DNA of 64,000 nucleotides from JAGWRI01 sp963728785 (GCA_963728785.1 CAVSKV010000002.1:868001-932000); one strand, 5' to 3'. Shown: positions 17,492-25,595, numbered from the stretch's first letter. Translations and numbers: made by a program. The notes: generated from the letters alone by a model not told the origin.

Positions 17492-18405
17492 ATGACGGTT
17501 GAACGGGGCGAACCGGAGCGACACGACCTCGGGTTGAAGCGCGTGGTCGACGCGCTCCCTGTGCGGAGCGTGGCGTACAACGTGTGGGACGGCCGGCTCC
17601 CGGGCTTCGGGCTCCGGGTGGCCCCCACCGGGCTCCGCTCGTTCTTCGTGCAGTACCGGGCAAAGGGCATCAGCCGGCGCATGACGCTCGGTGACATCCG
17701 GACACTGGCCCCTGCCCTCGCCAAGGCGCGAGCCCTCGACATCCTCTCGGCCGTCGCGCAAGGCGGCGACCCGTTGCTCGAGCGCCGCGCCGAAGCGGGA
17801 GATGCCCGCAACTCGGCCCGCCTGCAGCGCGAAGCCGCGACCGTGGCCGATGTCGCCGAGCGCTACCTGGAGTCCCTGCGCCTCACGCGGTCCGCCAAGT
17901 GGGCCGACGAAGCCGAGCGCATTGTCAACAAGCACATCAAACGCACGCTGGGTGCCCGCAAGATCGCGTCCATTGAGACGCCCGATGTGCGGGCGCTCCA
18001 CGAGCGGCTCCATAAGACCCCTGCCCTCGCCAACCGCGTCCGGGCGGTGCTCTCTGCCATTCTGAGCCGAGCGATGGCCGATGGGGCGCGGCTTCGGACG
18101 GAGAACCCAGCGGAGGCCGTCCCGCCATTTGACGAGACCCCGCGCGACCGCTACCTCACGGCGGATGAGTGGGAGCGGCTGGCCAAGGCCATCGCCGACG
18201 AACGGGCGGCGCTCGCCAACGTGCCCGCGTCCGACACCCGCCCGGCTCAACTCGACGCGATCCTCCTGCTCGCCCTGACCGGCGGTCGGAAGCAGGCGAT
18301 CACGCGGCGTCGGTGGAAGGACGTTGACTGGGACAGCCACGTCCTGCACGTGCAGCCGCCTCATAAGGGAACGAGCAGGATTCATGTCGGGGAGCCGGGC
18401 CTAGC
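17492..18405 (+). pseudogene. Island tyrosine integrase, 5' part (split by IS481)
   Basis: Codons 1-305 of a P4/DUF4102-type tyrosine integrase. It starts with the N-terminal arm-binding domain (LPGFGLRVAPTGLRSFFVQY, GISRRMTLGDI), continues with a SAM-like core-binding domain (about 115-215) and reaches the first catalytic block (LLLALTGGRKQAI). The IS481-family element enters after 18405. Joining to 19444 restores the reading frame as EPGLALLRSWFDQRGD, so the ancestral protein had about 447 aa. The truncated reading frame runs to 18439 inside the IS. Confidence 0.85.
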
Positions 18406-19437
18406 TGTAATTGATCAGGAGGTTGTTCACAGGTCGTAGCAGCACCAAGCTGGGGTTGTCTGGACACTCAACCGGCAACCGCCAGAGGACCTGTGAACAC
18501 CCACAAGAATGCACGCTTGAGTTACGCGCGGCGAGTCGAGCTTGTCGCCCGGGCGGGGCTCCCCGAGGGAAATCAGAGCCAGTTGGCGCGAGAATTCCAG
18601 GTCTCGCGCCAAACGGTCCAGAAGTGGATCCAACGCTATGAGACCGAGGGCCTGAACGGGCTGCGGGATCGGTCGAGTCGGCCGCAGCGCTCGCCGAGGC
18701 GGCTGCGGCGGATGCACCGGCGGCAGATCGCGCGTCGTCGCCGGCAACGCTGGAGCTCGCTGCGCACCGCCCGCGATCTCCGGCTCCCGGTGGCCACGGT
18801 CGTGCGGGAGCATCGCCGCCTTGGCCTGGAACGCCTCAGCCGGCTCGAGCCGCCCCGCCCGGCCCACCGCTATGAGTGGCCGGCAGCGGGAGATCTCCTG
18901 CACCTCGACATCAAGAAGCTGGGGAAGATCGGCCGCGTCGGCCATCGCATCCACGGCGATCGCACGACGCGGGTGCGCGGGATCGGCTGGGAAGCCGTCC
19001 ACGTGGCGATCGACGATTGTACCCGGCTGAGCTACGCCGAAGTGCTGCCCGACGAACGGCAGCACACCACGGCGGGCTTTCTGCAGCGCGCCCTCCGGTA
19101 TTTCGCGCGCCGCGGTATCCAGATCTCCCGGGTGATGACCGACAACGGGTCGGCGTATCGCTCGCGGCCCTTTGCGGCCGTCCTCGCCGCGCATCAGGTG
19201 CGGCACCTGCGCACCCGCCCGTACACACCCCGCACGAACGGCAAAGCCGAACGCTTCATTCGCACGCTGCTCGCGGAGTGGGCCTACGCCCAAGCCTATC
19301 GGACCAGCCTGGCGCGCACGCACGCGCTCCGGCATTATCTCGGCTACTACAACACCGCCCGTCCCCACATGGGAATCAACGGGCAAACACCCCGGCAGAA
19401 GCTCGCCACCCTGTGAACAACGTCTTGATCATCTACA
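18406..19437 (+). mobile_element. IS481-family insertion sequence
   Basis: 1,032 bp. Imperfect terminal inverted repeats of about 28 bp start TGTA and share GTTGTTCACAGG. A 6-bp target duplication CCTAGC flanks it (18400-18405 and 19438-19443). It carries one transposase gene and sits in the island integrase, which it inactivates. The intact duplication indicates a simple, probably not very old, insertion. Confidence 0.9.
18493..19416 (+). CDS. IS481-family transposase
   Basis: 307 aa from a GTG. N-terminal helix-turn-helix (REFQVSRQTVQKWIQRYETE) and a DDE integrase core: LHLDIKKLGKI, DDCTRLSYAEVLPDE, DNGSAYRSRPF, then TNGKAERFIRTLLAEWAY with the Glu, and the family ending YNTARPHMGINGQTP. 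Length fits complete members, so the enzyme may be active. Confidence 0.95.
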   Translation: MNTHKNARLSYARRVELVARAGLPEGNQSQLAREFQVSRQTVQKWIQRYETEGLNGLRDRSSRPQRSPRRLRRMHRRQIARRRRQRWSSLRTARDLRLPVATVVREHRRLGLERLSRLEPPRPAHRYEWPAAGDLLHLDIKKLGKIGRVGHRIHGDRTTRVRGIGWEAVHVAIDDCTRLSYAEVLPDERQHTTAGFLQRALRYFARRGIQISRVMTDNGSAYRSRPFAAVLAAHQVRHLRTRPYTPRTNGKAERFIRTLLAEWAYAQAYRTSLARTHALRHYLGYYNTARPHMGINGQTPRQKLATL

Positions 19438-19873
19438 CCTAGCGCTTTTGCGGTCGTGGTTCGACCAACGTGGGGATTCGGGCCCGTACATCTTCGCGGG
19501 CCAGCGGCGCCGCCAAGGCGAACGGACCACTCGGGGCGAGACCGATCCTCGGCCCAAGCGTATGCCGGCTCCCATCTCGACCATTGGGCCAGTCTGGAAG
19601 TCCCTTTGCGATCGCGCCCAACTCGAGAACCTGCGCCCACACGACCTCCGCCGATCGTTTGCGACGGTGGCCGGGGACGTCGGCGTGAGTGCCCACATCA
19701 TCGGCGGGCTGCTTTCGCACGTCGTGCCGGGAGTGACCGGCGTCTACGCGCACCGCACCGACCCCGCCCTGGCGGATGCTGCGAACCGGGTTGCGGCGGA
19801 GATCGCGAAGCGCCTGCATCTGACCGAATGCCGCGATCGAACCATCATCCCGCTTTCGAACAGCCGCGGGTAA
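19438..19873 (+). pseudogene. Island tyrosine integrase, 3' part
   Basis: The last about 142 codons of the split integrase: GPYIFAGQRRR, then HDLRRSFATVAGDVGVSAHI with the second Arg, LLSHVVPGVTGVYAHR with the nucleophile Tyr. Without the first part it cannot fold. Reading frame is otherwise intact, so the IS insertion appears to be the only lesion. Confidence 0.85.
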
Positions 19874-19960
19874 CCGCTTGCAGCGGCCCACGGACGCTTC
19901 ACCTCCCGAGCTGACTAGGCCGCGTACGGGGACTAGGGATTTGACGCACAGGAGTCTCCG

Positions 19961-21001
19961 TTAATGGTCTACAAAGTGGCCGACCGCGTTGCGATTCGGC
20001 GCTGATTGGTCCCGATAGGTCAAGCGGCGGTTCACGGTCGCTTGAATGAGCTTCGCGGTCCGCTCGCCATCCGTGAGGCCGCGATTGTTGTACTTGAACT
20101 CCGCCTCGCTGACGTAGCGGTGTAGGTGCTTCCGGCTGACGGAATGGTGCGTGCCGTGGAGTTGGCGCTTCAGGCCAGCCCAGAACCCTTCGATGCGGTT
20201 CGTAGTGACCTGCTCGCCGTCAGCGGTATAGCGGACGTACTGCCCCGCATTGTGGCGGATACGTTCGTGGCGGGCGAATTGCCCCCCGACCACCTTGTAG
20301 GCTTTGGCTTGGTCGGTATTCAGGTGCGCGGACGGATCAACCATCGCGGTTACGTAGTGTTCGAGTTCAGGTGCCGTGAGGGTGTACGTGACCCGCGCCT
20401 TCACCCGCCCGTCGCGTTCCACGGCGCCGACCACCGGCGTCTTGCGATCCGCGAAATCGGGGGCATGTCCCCGCTTGTAGGTCCCGTCTGGATTCGTGGT
20501 ATAGCGGGCGTGACCACGCGGCTTCCCGCCGACGTAGGTCTCGTCGAACTCCACGATGCCGCCATTCGCGCCGAGCTTCAGTTCCTGCTCGTTCGATGGC
20601 GCCATCGCGAACCTGATTCTGTGCATGAGGAACAGGGCGGACTTGTAGGTCAGTCCCGTTTCGCGCTGAATCTGCAGGGCGCTGACACCCTTCTTAGAAG
20701 CGCACGCACGATAGAAAGCGAGGCACCAGTGGCGGAGCGGGATCGGCGAATCTTCCATGGTCGTGCCCACGCGAACGGTGAACTGCTGCTTGCATCCGTG
20801 ACAGCGCCATAGGTACCGCGCATTGCGGGAACCGTCCTTTGCCTTCATCTGCACCACGTCGGTATCGCCGCAACGGGGGCAGTACGCGCCCGTCTCGCCG
20901 AACCGCTGTTCTTCGAGGAACGCCACAGCAGCGGCCTCATCGGCACAGGCGCGAGGAATGCGCCCTTCTAGTTCGGTCTTCTTGTTCGCGACTTTGGGCA
21001 T
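19961..21001 (-). CDS. IS1595-family (ISXO2-like) transposase
   Basis: 346 aa from the ATG at 21001; the longer upstream frame reads through the divergent promoter region. Zinc-ribbon start with paired Cys (YCPRCGDTDV, WRCHGCKQQF), then the DDE/N-type ISXO2-like domain: VEFDETYVGGKPRGHA, LNTDQAKAYKVVGGQF and NRIEGFWAGLKRQLHG. Complete in length. Confidence 0.92.
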   Translation of the reverse strand: MPKVANKKTELEGRIPRACADEAAAVAFLEEQRFGETGAYCPRCGDTDVVQMKAKDGSRNARYLWRCHGCKQQFTVRVGTTMEDSPIPLRHWCLAFYRACASKKGVSALQIQRETGLTYKSALFLMHRIRFAMAPSNEQELKLGANGGIVEFDETYVGGKPRGHARYTTNPDGTYKRGHAPDFADRKTPVVGAVERDGRVKARVTYTLTAPELEHYVTAMVDPSAHLNTDQAKAYKVVGGQFARHERIRHNAGQYVRYTADGEQVTTNRIEGFWAGLKRQLHGTHHSVSRKHLHRYVSEAEFKYNNRGLTDGERTAKLIQATVNRRLTYRDQSAPNRNAVGHFVDH

Positions 21002-21158
21002 CGTTGGCTTTGTCAGTGATTCTATTATGATACTAGACGCACCCGCGTGTGTTAAGTCCAAAGTTATTGGTCTGTTCTGGAACCCCTCGTATTGACAATG
21101 GCCGGTCCTGTCACCAAATTTCTGAAAATTACTGACACCCCCCGTCGCGGAGACGACA

Positions 21159-21830
21159 ATGCCCCATAACACAGAGCAATCGGAGTGCCCGGACCCAAAT
21201 GAAGTGATGCAGCGGCTCCGCGAATTGCAGATTCCGCTTCCCGTCCTCCACGAGGCGATCCGCCGTGGGCATCTGGCCGGGGATTTCTGCACGAAGGCGC
21301 ATGCGCGCACCTATCAGGGGCTGAGAATCTACCACGAGGTCAACGGCGAGCTTCGTACCGCGCTGTTGATCCGGGGGTGGGCTCTGAAAGACGACGAGAA
21401 CATCCCGCGCATTATTCGCGCGGATGGTTCTGTCGTCCTGACGGCGGTCTCCGGGAACGAGATAACGGGACTCTATCGACCCGGCGTGCAAACGCGATAC
21501 CCGCGAGGGGAGGCGGGCATCCGCTTGGTGCGCCTGAACGGCCAATTCGCGCTGACCGAAATGCTGCCCCCAGATGACCCGGAGCGCGTCGGCGTTGTTA
21601 CCCCGACCTTTCAAACGTGGTTTCTGCTCTACAATCGCGTTGGTGATACGCTTCGCAGCGAGCTTTCGCTCGCTCACGGAATCAGCGATGATGGCAACCT
21701 TCTCGTCTGGGCAGAGCGGTTGATTCTTCCAGAGTTCGGTCTCTATGACGGCGACGGAGCATCGGGTGCCGGACCGGCCCCAGCGCCGACGCCTGATGTT
21801 GATGTTCCCGTAACACGTCGTGCCGGCTAA
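21159..21830 (+). CDS. Transposon passenger protein of unknown function
   Basis: 223 aa, soluble. N-terminal half helical (MQRLRELQIPLPVLHEAIRR), middle beta-rich (GLRIYHEVNGELRTALLIRG, RADGSVVLTAVSG), C-terminus Pro/Ala-rich. No family recognised. It ends 3 bp before the XRE-ImmA gene, so the two form an operon; such small partners of ImmA-type proteins are often the other half of a toxin-antitoxin-like or stress-response pair (inference). Confidence 0.65.
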   Translation: MPHNTEQSECPDPNEVMQRLRELQIPLPVLHEAIRRGHLAGDFCTKAHARTYQGLRIYHEVNGELRTALLIRGWALKDDENIPRIIRADGSVVLTAVSGNEITGLYRPGVQTRYPRGEAGIRLVRLNGQFALTEMLPPDDPERVGVVTPTFQTWFLLYNRVGDTLRSELSLAHGISDDGNLLVWAERLILPEFGLYDGDGASGAGPAPAPTPDVDVPVTRRAG

Positions 21831-21833
21831 TTC

Positions 21834-22931
21834 ATGGACTCTGTCTTCTCGCCCGAACGGCTTCGTCTCGCCCGCGAGCGTCGCGGAATGTTCAAGCAGG
21901 AACTGGCTTCGCGCCTCGGCGTGACCGTGTATACCGTGAGTCGATGGGAGAAAGGCAAGACGGCGCCGTTGGCGCCGTCCGTCGCCGCGCTTGCGACCCT
22001 GCTCAACTTTCCGGCCGCCTACTTCTACGGAGACGCGCCGCCGCGCCTCGAAACGGCTGCGTTTCGTTCCCTGTCGAGAATGACCGCGCGTCAACGGTAC
22101 ATGGCGCTGGCCGCCGGTTCGCAAGCGGTCGCGCTCGATGCGCTGATTTCCGAACGATTCGACCGGCCCAAGCTTAGGATTCCCGACCTTCACGAGCTCG
22201 CGAAGGACCCGGAGGCTGCCGCTGATTCCCTGCGCGCCGCTTGGAGCCTTGGCTATCAGCCCATCGGGAATCTCGTCCACCGGATGGAGTTGAACGGAGT
22301 GCGCGTGTTCTCGCTCGTGTACAACGGGAACGAGATCGATGCTTTCTCCGATTGGCAAAACGATATACCATATGTGTTTCTGAATATGTCCAAGACCGCC
22401 GAGCGTATCCGGATGGACGCGGCGCACGAGCTCGCCCATCTCACCCTGCATGCGCACACCGGCGGTCCCACAACGCGTATAGAAGAGGACCAAGCGCGGC
22501 AATTCGCTGCGGCCTTCCTCTTGCCCGCCTCGGCGGTCATTGCATCGGCCCCGCAAAGGATCACGCTGGAATCCGTCATCGAAGCGAAACAACCGTGGGG
22601 AGTTTCTGCACTCGCCTACGTCCGTCGGCTTTATTCGGCCGGGCGCTTGGCGGAATATTCGTATCGGTCCCTCTGCATACAGATCAAATCGAACTTCGAC
22701 GCTGGTGAACCGGGGCCTGAGCGCCACAAGGAAACCTCACAGGTGATGGCCAAAGTGCTCGGCGCTTCGAAAGGCGGGAACGTCCGCAAGGAACTCGCCC
22801 GTGCCTTGAATGTGCACCTGGCGGACATCGATGAAATCACGTTCGGGCTCGCGCTGACCCCAGTTAGTGGCAACCCGTCCGCCAAAGAGAACGCGGAAGC
22901 CAAGGCCGCCACGCTGCACCTCGTGTCCTAG
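21834..22931 (+). CDS. XRE-family regulator with ImmA/IrrE metallopeptidase domain
   Basis: 365 aa. Residues 1-60 are an XRE helix-turn-helix (LRLARERRGMFKQELASRLG, YTVSRWEKGKTAP); about 170-280 is the COG2856 peptidase with HELAH at 198-202 and a downstream Glu in EEDQARQFAAAFLLP. The family cleaves repressors (ImmA) or binds DNA as an antitoxin/regulator. The last about 60 residues are an extra charged tail. Translationally close to the 223-aa partner. Confidence 0.9.
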   Translation: MDSVFSPERLRLARERRGMFKQELASRLGVTVYTVSRWEKGKTAPLAPSVAALATLLNFPAAYFYGDAPPRLETAAFRSLSRMTARQRYMALAAGSQAVALDALISERFDRPKLRIPDLHELAKDPEAAADSLRAAWSLGYQPIGNLVHRMELNGVRVFSLVYNGNEIDAFSDWQNDIPYVFLNMSKTAERIRMDAAHELAHLTLHAHTGGPTTRIEEDQARQFAAAFLLPASAVIASAPQRITLESVIEAKQPWGVSALAYVRRLYSAGRLAEYSYRSLCIQIKSNFDAGEPGPERHKETSQVMAKVLGASKGGNVRKELARALNVHLADIDEITFGLALTPVSGNPSAKENAEAKAATLHLVS

Positions 22932-22936
22932 CAAGC

Positions 22937-22970
22937 AAAAAAATGCCCCAACGTCGTGAGACGTAGGGGC
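22937..22970 (-). terminator. Hairpin abutting the tRNA 5' end
   Basis: GCCCC-A-ACGTC-GTGA-GACGT-A-GGGGC (22945-22970) ends exactly at the first tRNA base. Seven A's lie to its left, so on the minus strand it is a standard terminator with a U-run. On the plus strand it may shield or help process the tRNA 5' end. Confidence 0.6.
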
Positions 22971-23056
22971 GCGGTCGTGGCGGAAATGGTAGACGCGGTA
23001 GACTCGGAATCTATTTCGCTGGCTGGCGAGTGCGGGTTCGAATCCCGCCGACCGCA
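22971..23056 (+). tRNA. Class II tRNA-Leu body with anticodon CGG (Pro codon CCG)
   Basis: 86 nt, complete cloverleaf: acceptor GCGGTCG/CGACCGC, D arm GGCGGAAATGGTAGACGC, anticodon stem GTAGA/TCTAT with loop CTCGGAA (anticodon CGG at 23005-23007), 17-nt variable arm with stem TCGC/GCGA, T arm GCGGG/CCCGC with TTCGAAT, discriminator A23056, no encoded CCA. Long variable arm, A73 and the D-arm sequence are those of tRNA-Leu, but CGG reads the proline codon CCG. One base change (A35 to G) from a CAG leucine anticodon would give it. If charged by LeuRS it would insert Leu at CCG (inference). Confidence 0.85.
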
Positions 23057-23085
23057 ATGAACTCGAACCTTGTGGAATATACGAC

Positions 23086-23223
23086 ATGCCCAAGAAAAAG
23101 GTTACCAAGAAGGCCAAACCGGGGCCGAAGCCGGAGACCCTCAAGATTGAGGGTGACTGGAAGGACGCCGTAAAGCACGTCATGACGCGCGGCAAGCCGC
23201 CTAAGCGAAAGGAGGGCGAGTAG
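23086..23223 (+). CDS. Small basic transposon protein (45 aa)
   Basis: ATG at 23086, 45 residues: a Lys-rich start (MPKKKVTKKAKPGPKPETLK), then IEGDWKDAVKHVMTRGK and a basic tail. The TAG stop directly abuts the ATG of the Cas2-like gene, so both are translated together. It may bind nucleic acid (inference from charge). Confidence 0.6.
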   Translation: MPKKKVTKKAKPGPKPETLKIEGDWKDAVKHVMTRGKPPKRKEGE

Positions 23224-23511
23224 ATGTTGTACCTCATCAGCTACGACCTCACGAAGAAGCCGGAGACCGAATACGAGGATCTCATTGCGCACGTCAAGCA
23301 GAACGGAGCGGTTCGGATTCTGTACTCGGAGTGGCTGATGGCGTCGAACCAGAACGCTGGTGATCTACTTGAAGGCATTCTTCCCCATGTCTTCGAGAAC
23401 GACAAGGTCTGGGTCGTGGAAGTCACCACCAATACCTCGTGGTTCGGCGTCATCGCTGGCGGCCCGTCCAAGGCGCAAATTGATGGTCTCTTTGCGCACG
23501 CCAGAGCCTGA
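23224..23511 (+). CDS. Cas2/VapD-like ferredoxin-fold protein
   Basis: 95 aa. The start MLYLISYDLTKKPETEYEDL has the YDL strand end typical of Cas2 and related VapD/SinR-like proteins, followed by a helix, then NGAVRILYSEWLM, and a strand DKVWVVEVTTN. Overall size and beta-alpha-beta order fit a single ferredoxin fold. No CRISPR array or Cas1 is near, so this is not adaptation Cas2; a ribonuclease or DNA-binding role is possible. Confidence 0.6.
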   Translation: MLYLISYDLTKKPETEYEDLIAHVKQNGAVRILYSEWLMASNQNAGDLLEGILPHVFENDKVWVVEVTTNTSWFGVIAGGPSKAQIDGLFAHARA

Positions 23512-23643
23512 CGGGCCATACTCGGCCTCATACTCAGGGTGCCGTTCGAGTCGGGCCCCGTCCAGCAGGCGCGCGAGCGCATCGTGCTCCAATTTCGTTT
23601 CGGGGTGCAGGACGACTCCTCCCCGATGTTCAAAGACGTACAT
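23365..23643 (-). CDS. Possible small minus-strand protein
   Basis: 92 aa with an excellent ribosome site (GGGAGGAAGCAT-ATG). Residues 1-50 (MYVFEHRGGVVLHPETKLEH, LARLLDGARLERHPEYEAEY) look coding, but the last 40 overlap the Cas2-like gene antisense. The real end may be altered or the gene may be decayed. Kept because of the start signal. Confidence 0.35.
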   Translation of the reverse strand: MYVFEHRGGVVLHPETKLEHDALARLLDGARLERHPEYEAEYGPSGSGVRKETINLRLGRAASDDAEPRGIGGDFHDPDLVVLEDMGKNAFK

Positions 23644-23863
23644 ATGCTTCCTCCCGAGTGGGTGTTAGATTTCGCTTGCCAACAAGAGGGAGGTTCCCAT
23701 GACCAAACTTTTGAGGTAGCCGGACAAAAACCTGATCGCGTTGAGCAAACTGAATGTCCCCAACGGGGACGATGCCCGAACCATCAGGATCACCACGCAC
23801 CGCCCGGCTGGCGTGTCGCAACGCCGAAGCGGACCAGGCGTGGAGGCACGGAATGGCACTATA

Positions 23864-23895
23864 CACAACCCCAGGGTGCGACCTCTGGGGTTGTG
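23864..23895 (+). terminator. Hairpin near the transposon's right end
   Basis: CACAACCCCAG and CTGGGGTTGTG form a perfect 11-bp stem over a 10-nt loop; TCGTTTCC follows. It lies 23 bp inside the right inverted repeat and would stop passenger transcription or transcription from outside. Confidence 0.6.
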
Positions 23896-23976
23896 TCGTT
23901 TCCGGGTGAGCCATCCCCCTGTGCGTCAAATCCCTAGTCTCCCTTGACAGTCTAAATGGCGTTGGGCGGACGAAGA

Positions 23977-24708
23977 ATGAGTGAACTATACGATACGATC
24001 GGTCACGGGTATCGCCGTCTCCGGCAACCCGATCCCCGCATCGCGGCGGCGATTCTGCGCAGCCTCGGCACCGCCACCAGCGTTGTCAATGTCGGCGCCG
24101 GCACCGGGTCGTACGAGCCGGCGGACCGACGGGTTGTGGCGGTGGAGCCGTCCATTACCATGATCCGCCAGCGTCGCCGATCTGCGCCCCCGGTTGTTCG
24201 CGCATCGGGCTCAGCGCTACCGTTCCGGGATGCGACGTTCGACGCGTCACTGGCGATTCTGACCATTCACCACTGGCCAGACAAGAACAGGGGCCTCCAG
24301 GAGCTGCGGCGGGCAGCGCGTCGCCGCACGGTCATCTTCACCTGTGATCCGGAGGCAACCGGCTTCTGGCTCACAGACTACTTTCCTGCATTGCGAGACA
24401 TCGACTATCGCATTTTCCCATCGTTGGACGAGCTCCGCCGCGAACTGGGTCGTGTGACAGTCCTGCCTGTCCCTGTCCCGTTCGATTGTACCGACGGGTT
24501 CCAGGGCGCGTACTGGCGGCGCCCTCGCGCGTACTTGAACCCATCAGTTCGCGGCGCCATATCCAGCTTCGCCAAGCTCGAGGATGTGACCGCGGGGCTA
24601 GCGCAGCTGGAGGCGGAGTTGAATTCCGGCGAATGGGAACAGCGTTACGGCGCGGTTCTGTCCAGAAGTGACCTTGATCTCGGTTATCGGCTTGTCATCG
24701 CGAGATAG
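23977..24708 (+). CDS. Class I SAM-dependent methyltransferase
   Basis: 243 aa from ATG 23977 (MSELYDTIGHGYRRLRQPDP, the usual start of this subfamily; ATG 23956 would add seven residues). Motif I is VVNVGAGTGSYE, motif II VVAVEPS, then ALPFRDATFDASLAILTIHH as in Methyltransf_11 enzymes acting on small molecules or lipids. Substrate unknown. It starts 34 bp after the transposon end and is followed by a degenerate cassette site, so it may be the first gene of the cassette array. Confidence 0.85.
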   Translation: MSELYDTIGHGYRRLRQPDPRIAAAILRSLGTATSVVNVGAGTGSYEPADRRVVAVEPSITMIRQRRRSAPPVVRASGSALPFRDATFDASLAILTIHHWPDKNRGLQELRRAARRRTVIFTCDPEATGFWLTDYFPALRDIDYRIFPSLDELRRELGRVTVLPVPVPFDCTDGFQGAYWRRPRAYLNPSVRGAISSFAKLEDVTAGLAQLEAELNSGEWEQRYGAVLSRSDLDLGYRLVIAR

Positions 24709-24838
24709 GCCGGCAATGCCGCGCCGTTTCGGGACTTCGCTTGCCCGACGACACGAGCGATCGCAGAATATACAACTGGTCATGCAGCCTTTCGCGCGGC
24801 TTCGCAGCATAACGTAGTCATATGATTAGTAGTTAGAC
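24709..24838 (+). other. Degenerate cassette recombination site
   Basis: Ends in a good core GTTAGAC at 24832-24838, the same core as in the next site at 25574-25580. Within it GGCCGGCAATGCCG and GCGCGGCTTCGC can pair locally, but no GTCTAAC partner is present, so the left core has been lost. Confidence 0.4.
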
Positions 24839-24855
24839 CGCGTCGGCATTCAATT

Positions 24856-25446
24856 GTGAGCGATTACATAGTTACCACGCGCTTCGCGGCGCACCGCTTC
24901 ACGGCGACGATCCGCGATGGGCTGGATCGAGTCCACGAAGCGGACAAAGACGCTTTCGAGCACTTTGAGAAGCTGTCCGCGCTGGAGGAGGAGTTGGCAA
25001 AGGCGAGTGCCGCGCAGATTGTGTCGGCGTACGCGAAGGGTCACGTCGCGCGGTACAACGCTGAGCACGCAAAGACGCTCGCGGATCTACATCGAGCAAC
25101 GCTCATGGACAGCGTGGGCGCAGCAGCGACAGCGCTGCTGAATCTGGCCAAACAAGGAATCGCGCGGGTTCACGGCGGACTCGGAGCATGTCCGCCTGGT
25201 CGCACGGTTGGACGAACGCTCCTGCGAGACGTTATTTGGCAGGCCCGCAACCAATCAAACCACTGCGACGAAGGCACCTACAGTTCAAAGGTTGTGGAGG
25301 CCTTTGCTGACCTCGAAGCTGAGTTTGGCCCGGCATGCCACCTAGATCCTAATGGCGGCGAGAATTTGGCCTTGATGGTCGTGCTGATCTTGGGCTGGGA
25401 GAAGGACAGCGCGTATGAGACCGATATGGCGAGTCTCCTTCATTGA
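24856..25446 (+). CDS. Cassette protein of unknown function
   Basis: 196 aa from a GTG at 24856, 17 bp after a cassette core. Mostly helical and soluble: a coiled-coil-like segment (DRVHEADKDAFEHFEKLSAL), then HAKTLADLHRATLMDSVGAA and a conserved-looking RDVIWQARNQSNHCDEG, a pattern seen in helical proteins of defence genes where RN..NH residues are invariant. No family named. Its attC starts 4 bp after the stop. Confidence 0.65.
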   Translation: MSDYIVTTRFAAHRFTATIRDGLDRVHEADKDAFEHFEKLSALEEELAKASAAQIVSAYAKGHVARYNAEHAKTLADLHRATLMDSVGAAATALLNLAKQGIARVHGGLGACPPGRTVGRTLLRDVIWQARNQSNHCDEGTYSSKVVEAFADLEAEFGPACHLDPNGGENLALMVVLILGWEKDSAYETDMASLLH

Positions 25447-25450
25447 CGCG

Positions 25451-25580
25451 GTCTAACCAGGCGGCTGAAGCTGGCGCGGCACGTGTGGAGCATCAATGAG
25501 TTGCGCCTTCAAGCTCGGTTCGGCAGCATCAACGTGTGCGCCCGCATTCCGCGGCGCAGCTTAGCCGCAATTCGTTAGAC
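25451..25580 (+). other. attC site
   Basis: GTCTAAC (25451-25457) and GTTAGAC (25574-25580) are perfect complements. The arms AGGCGGCTGAAGCTG and CAGCTTAGCCGC pair with a few unpaired bases, as in folded attC sites. 130 bp. Confidence 0.75.
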
Positions 25581-25595
25581 AACAACCAAGCGCCA

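Larger units (their letters stand above)
19928..23942. mobile_element. IS1595-family transposon with passenger genes
   Basis: About 4 kb bounded by perfect 22-bp inverted repeats (19931-19952 and 23918-23939; core ACTAGGGATTTGACGCACAG), with GGG runs at both tips. The ISXO2-like transposase is at the left end, leftward; rightward passengers are a 223-aa protein, an XRE-ImmA protein, an unusual tRNA, a 45-aa protein and a Cas2-like protein. I see no clear 8-bp target duplication, so one end may have been rearranged. IS1595 elements with passengers are known; this set I do not recognise. Confidence 0.8.

Noticed and set aside
21129..22727. 532-aa minus-strand open frame
   Set aside because: Runs antisense to two good genes (223-aa protein and XRE-ImmA); no domain.
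22971..23056. Reading the tRNA as an ordinary tRNA-Pro
   Set aside because: Proline tRNAs are class I with a short variable loop; this one has a 17-nt variable arm and the leucine-type D arm.
23224..23511. CRISPR adaptation module
   Set aside because: The Cas2-like protein has no Cas1, no other cas gene and no repeat-spacer array in the window.
23699..23937. Gene MTKLLR-stop-PDKNLIALSKLNV with amber read-through
   Set aside because: Good ribosome site but TAG at codon 7; no amber suppressor seen (the tRNA has CGG). Probably decayed.
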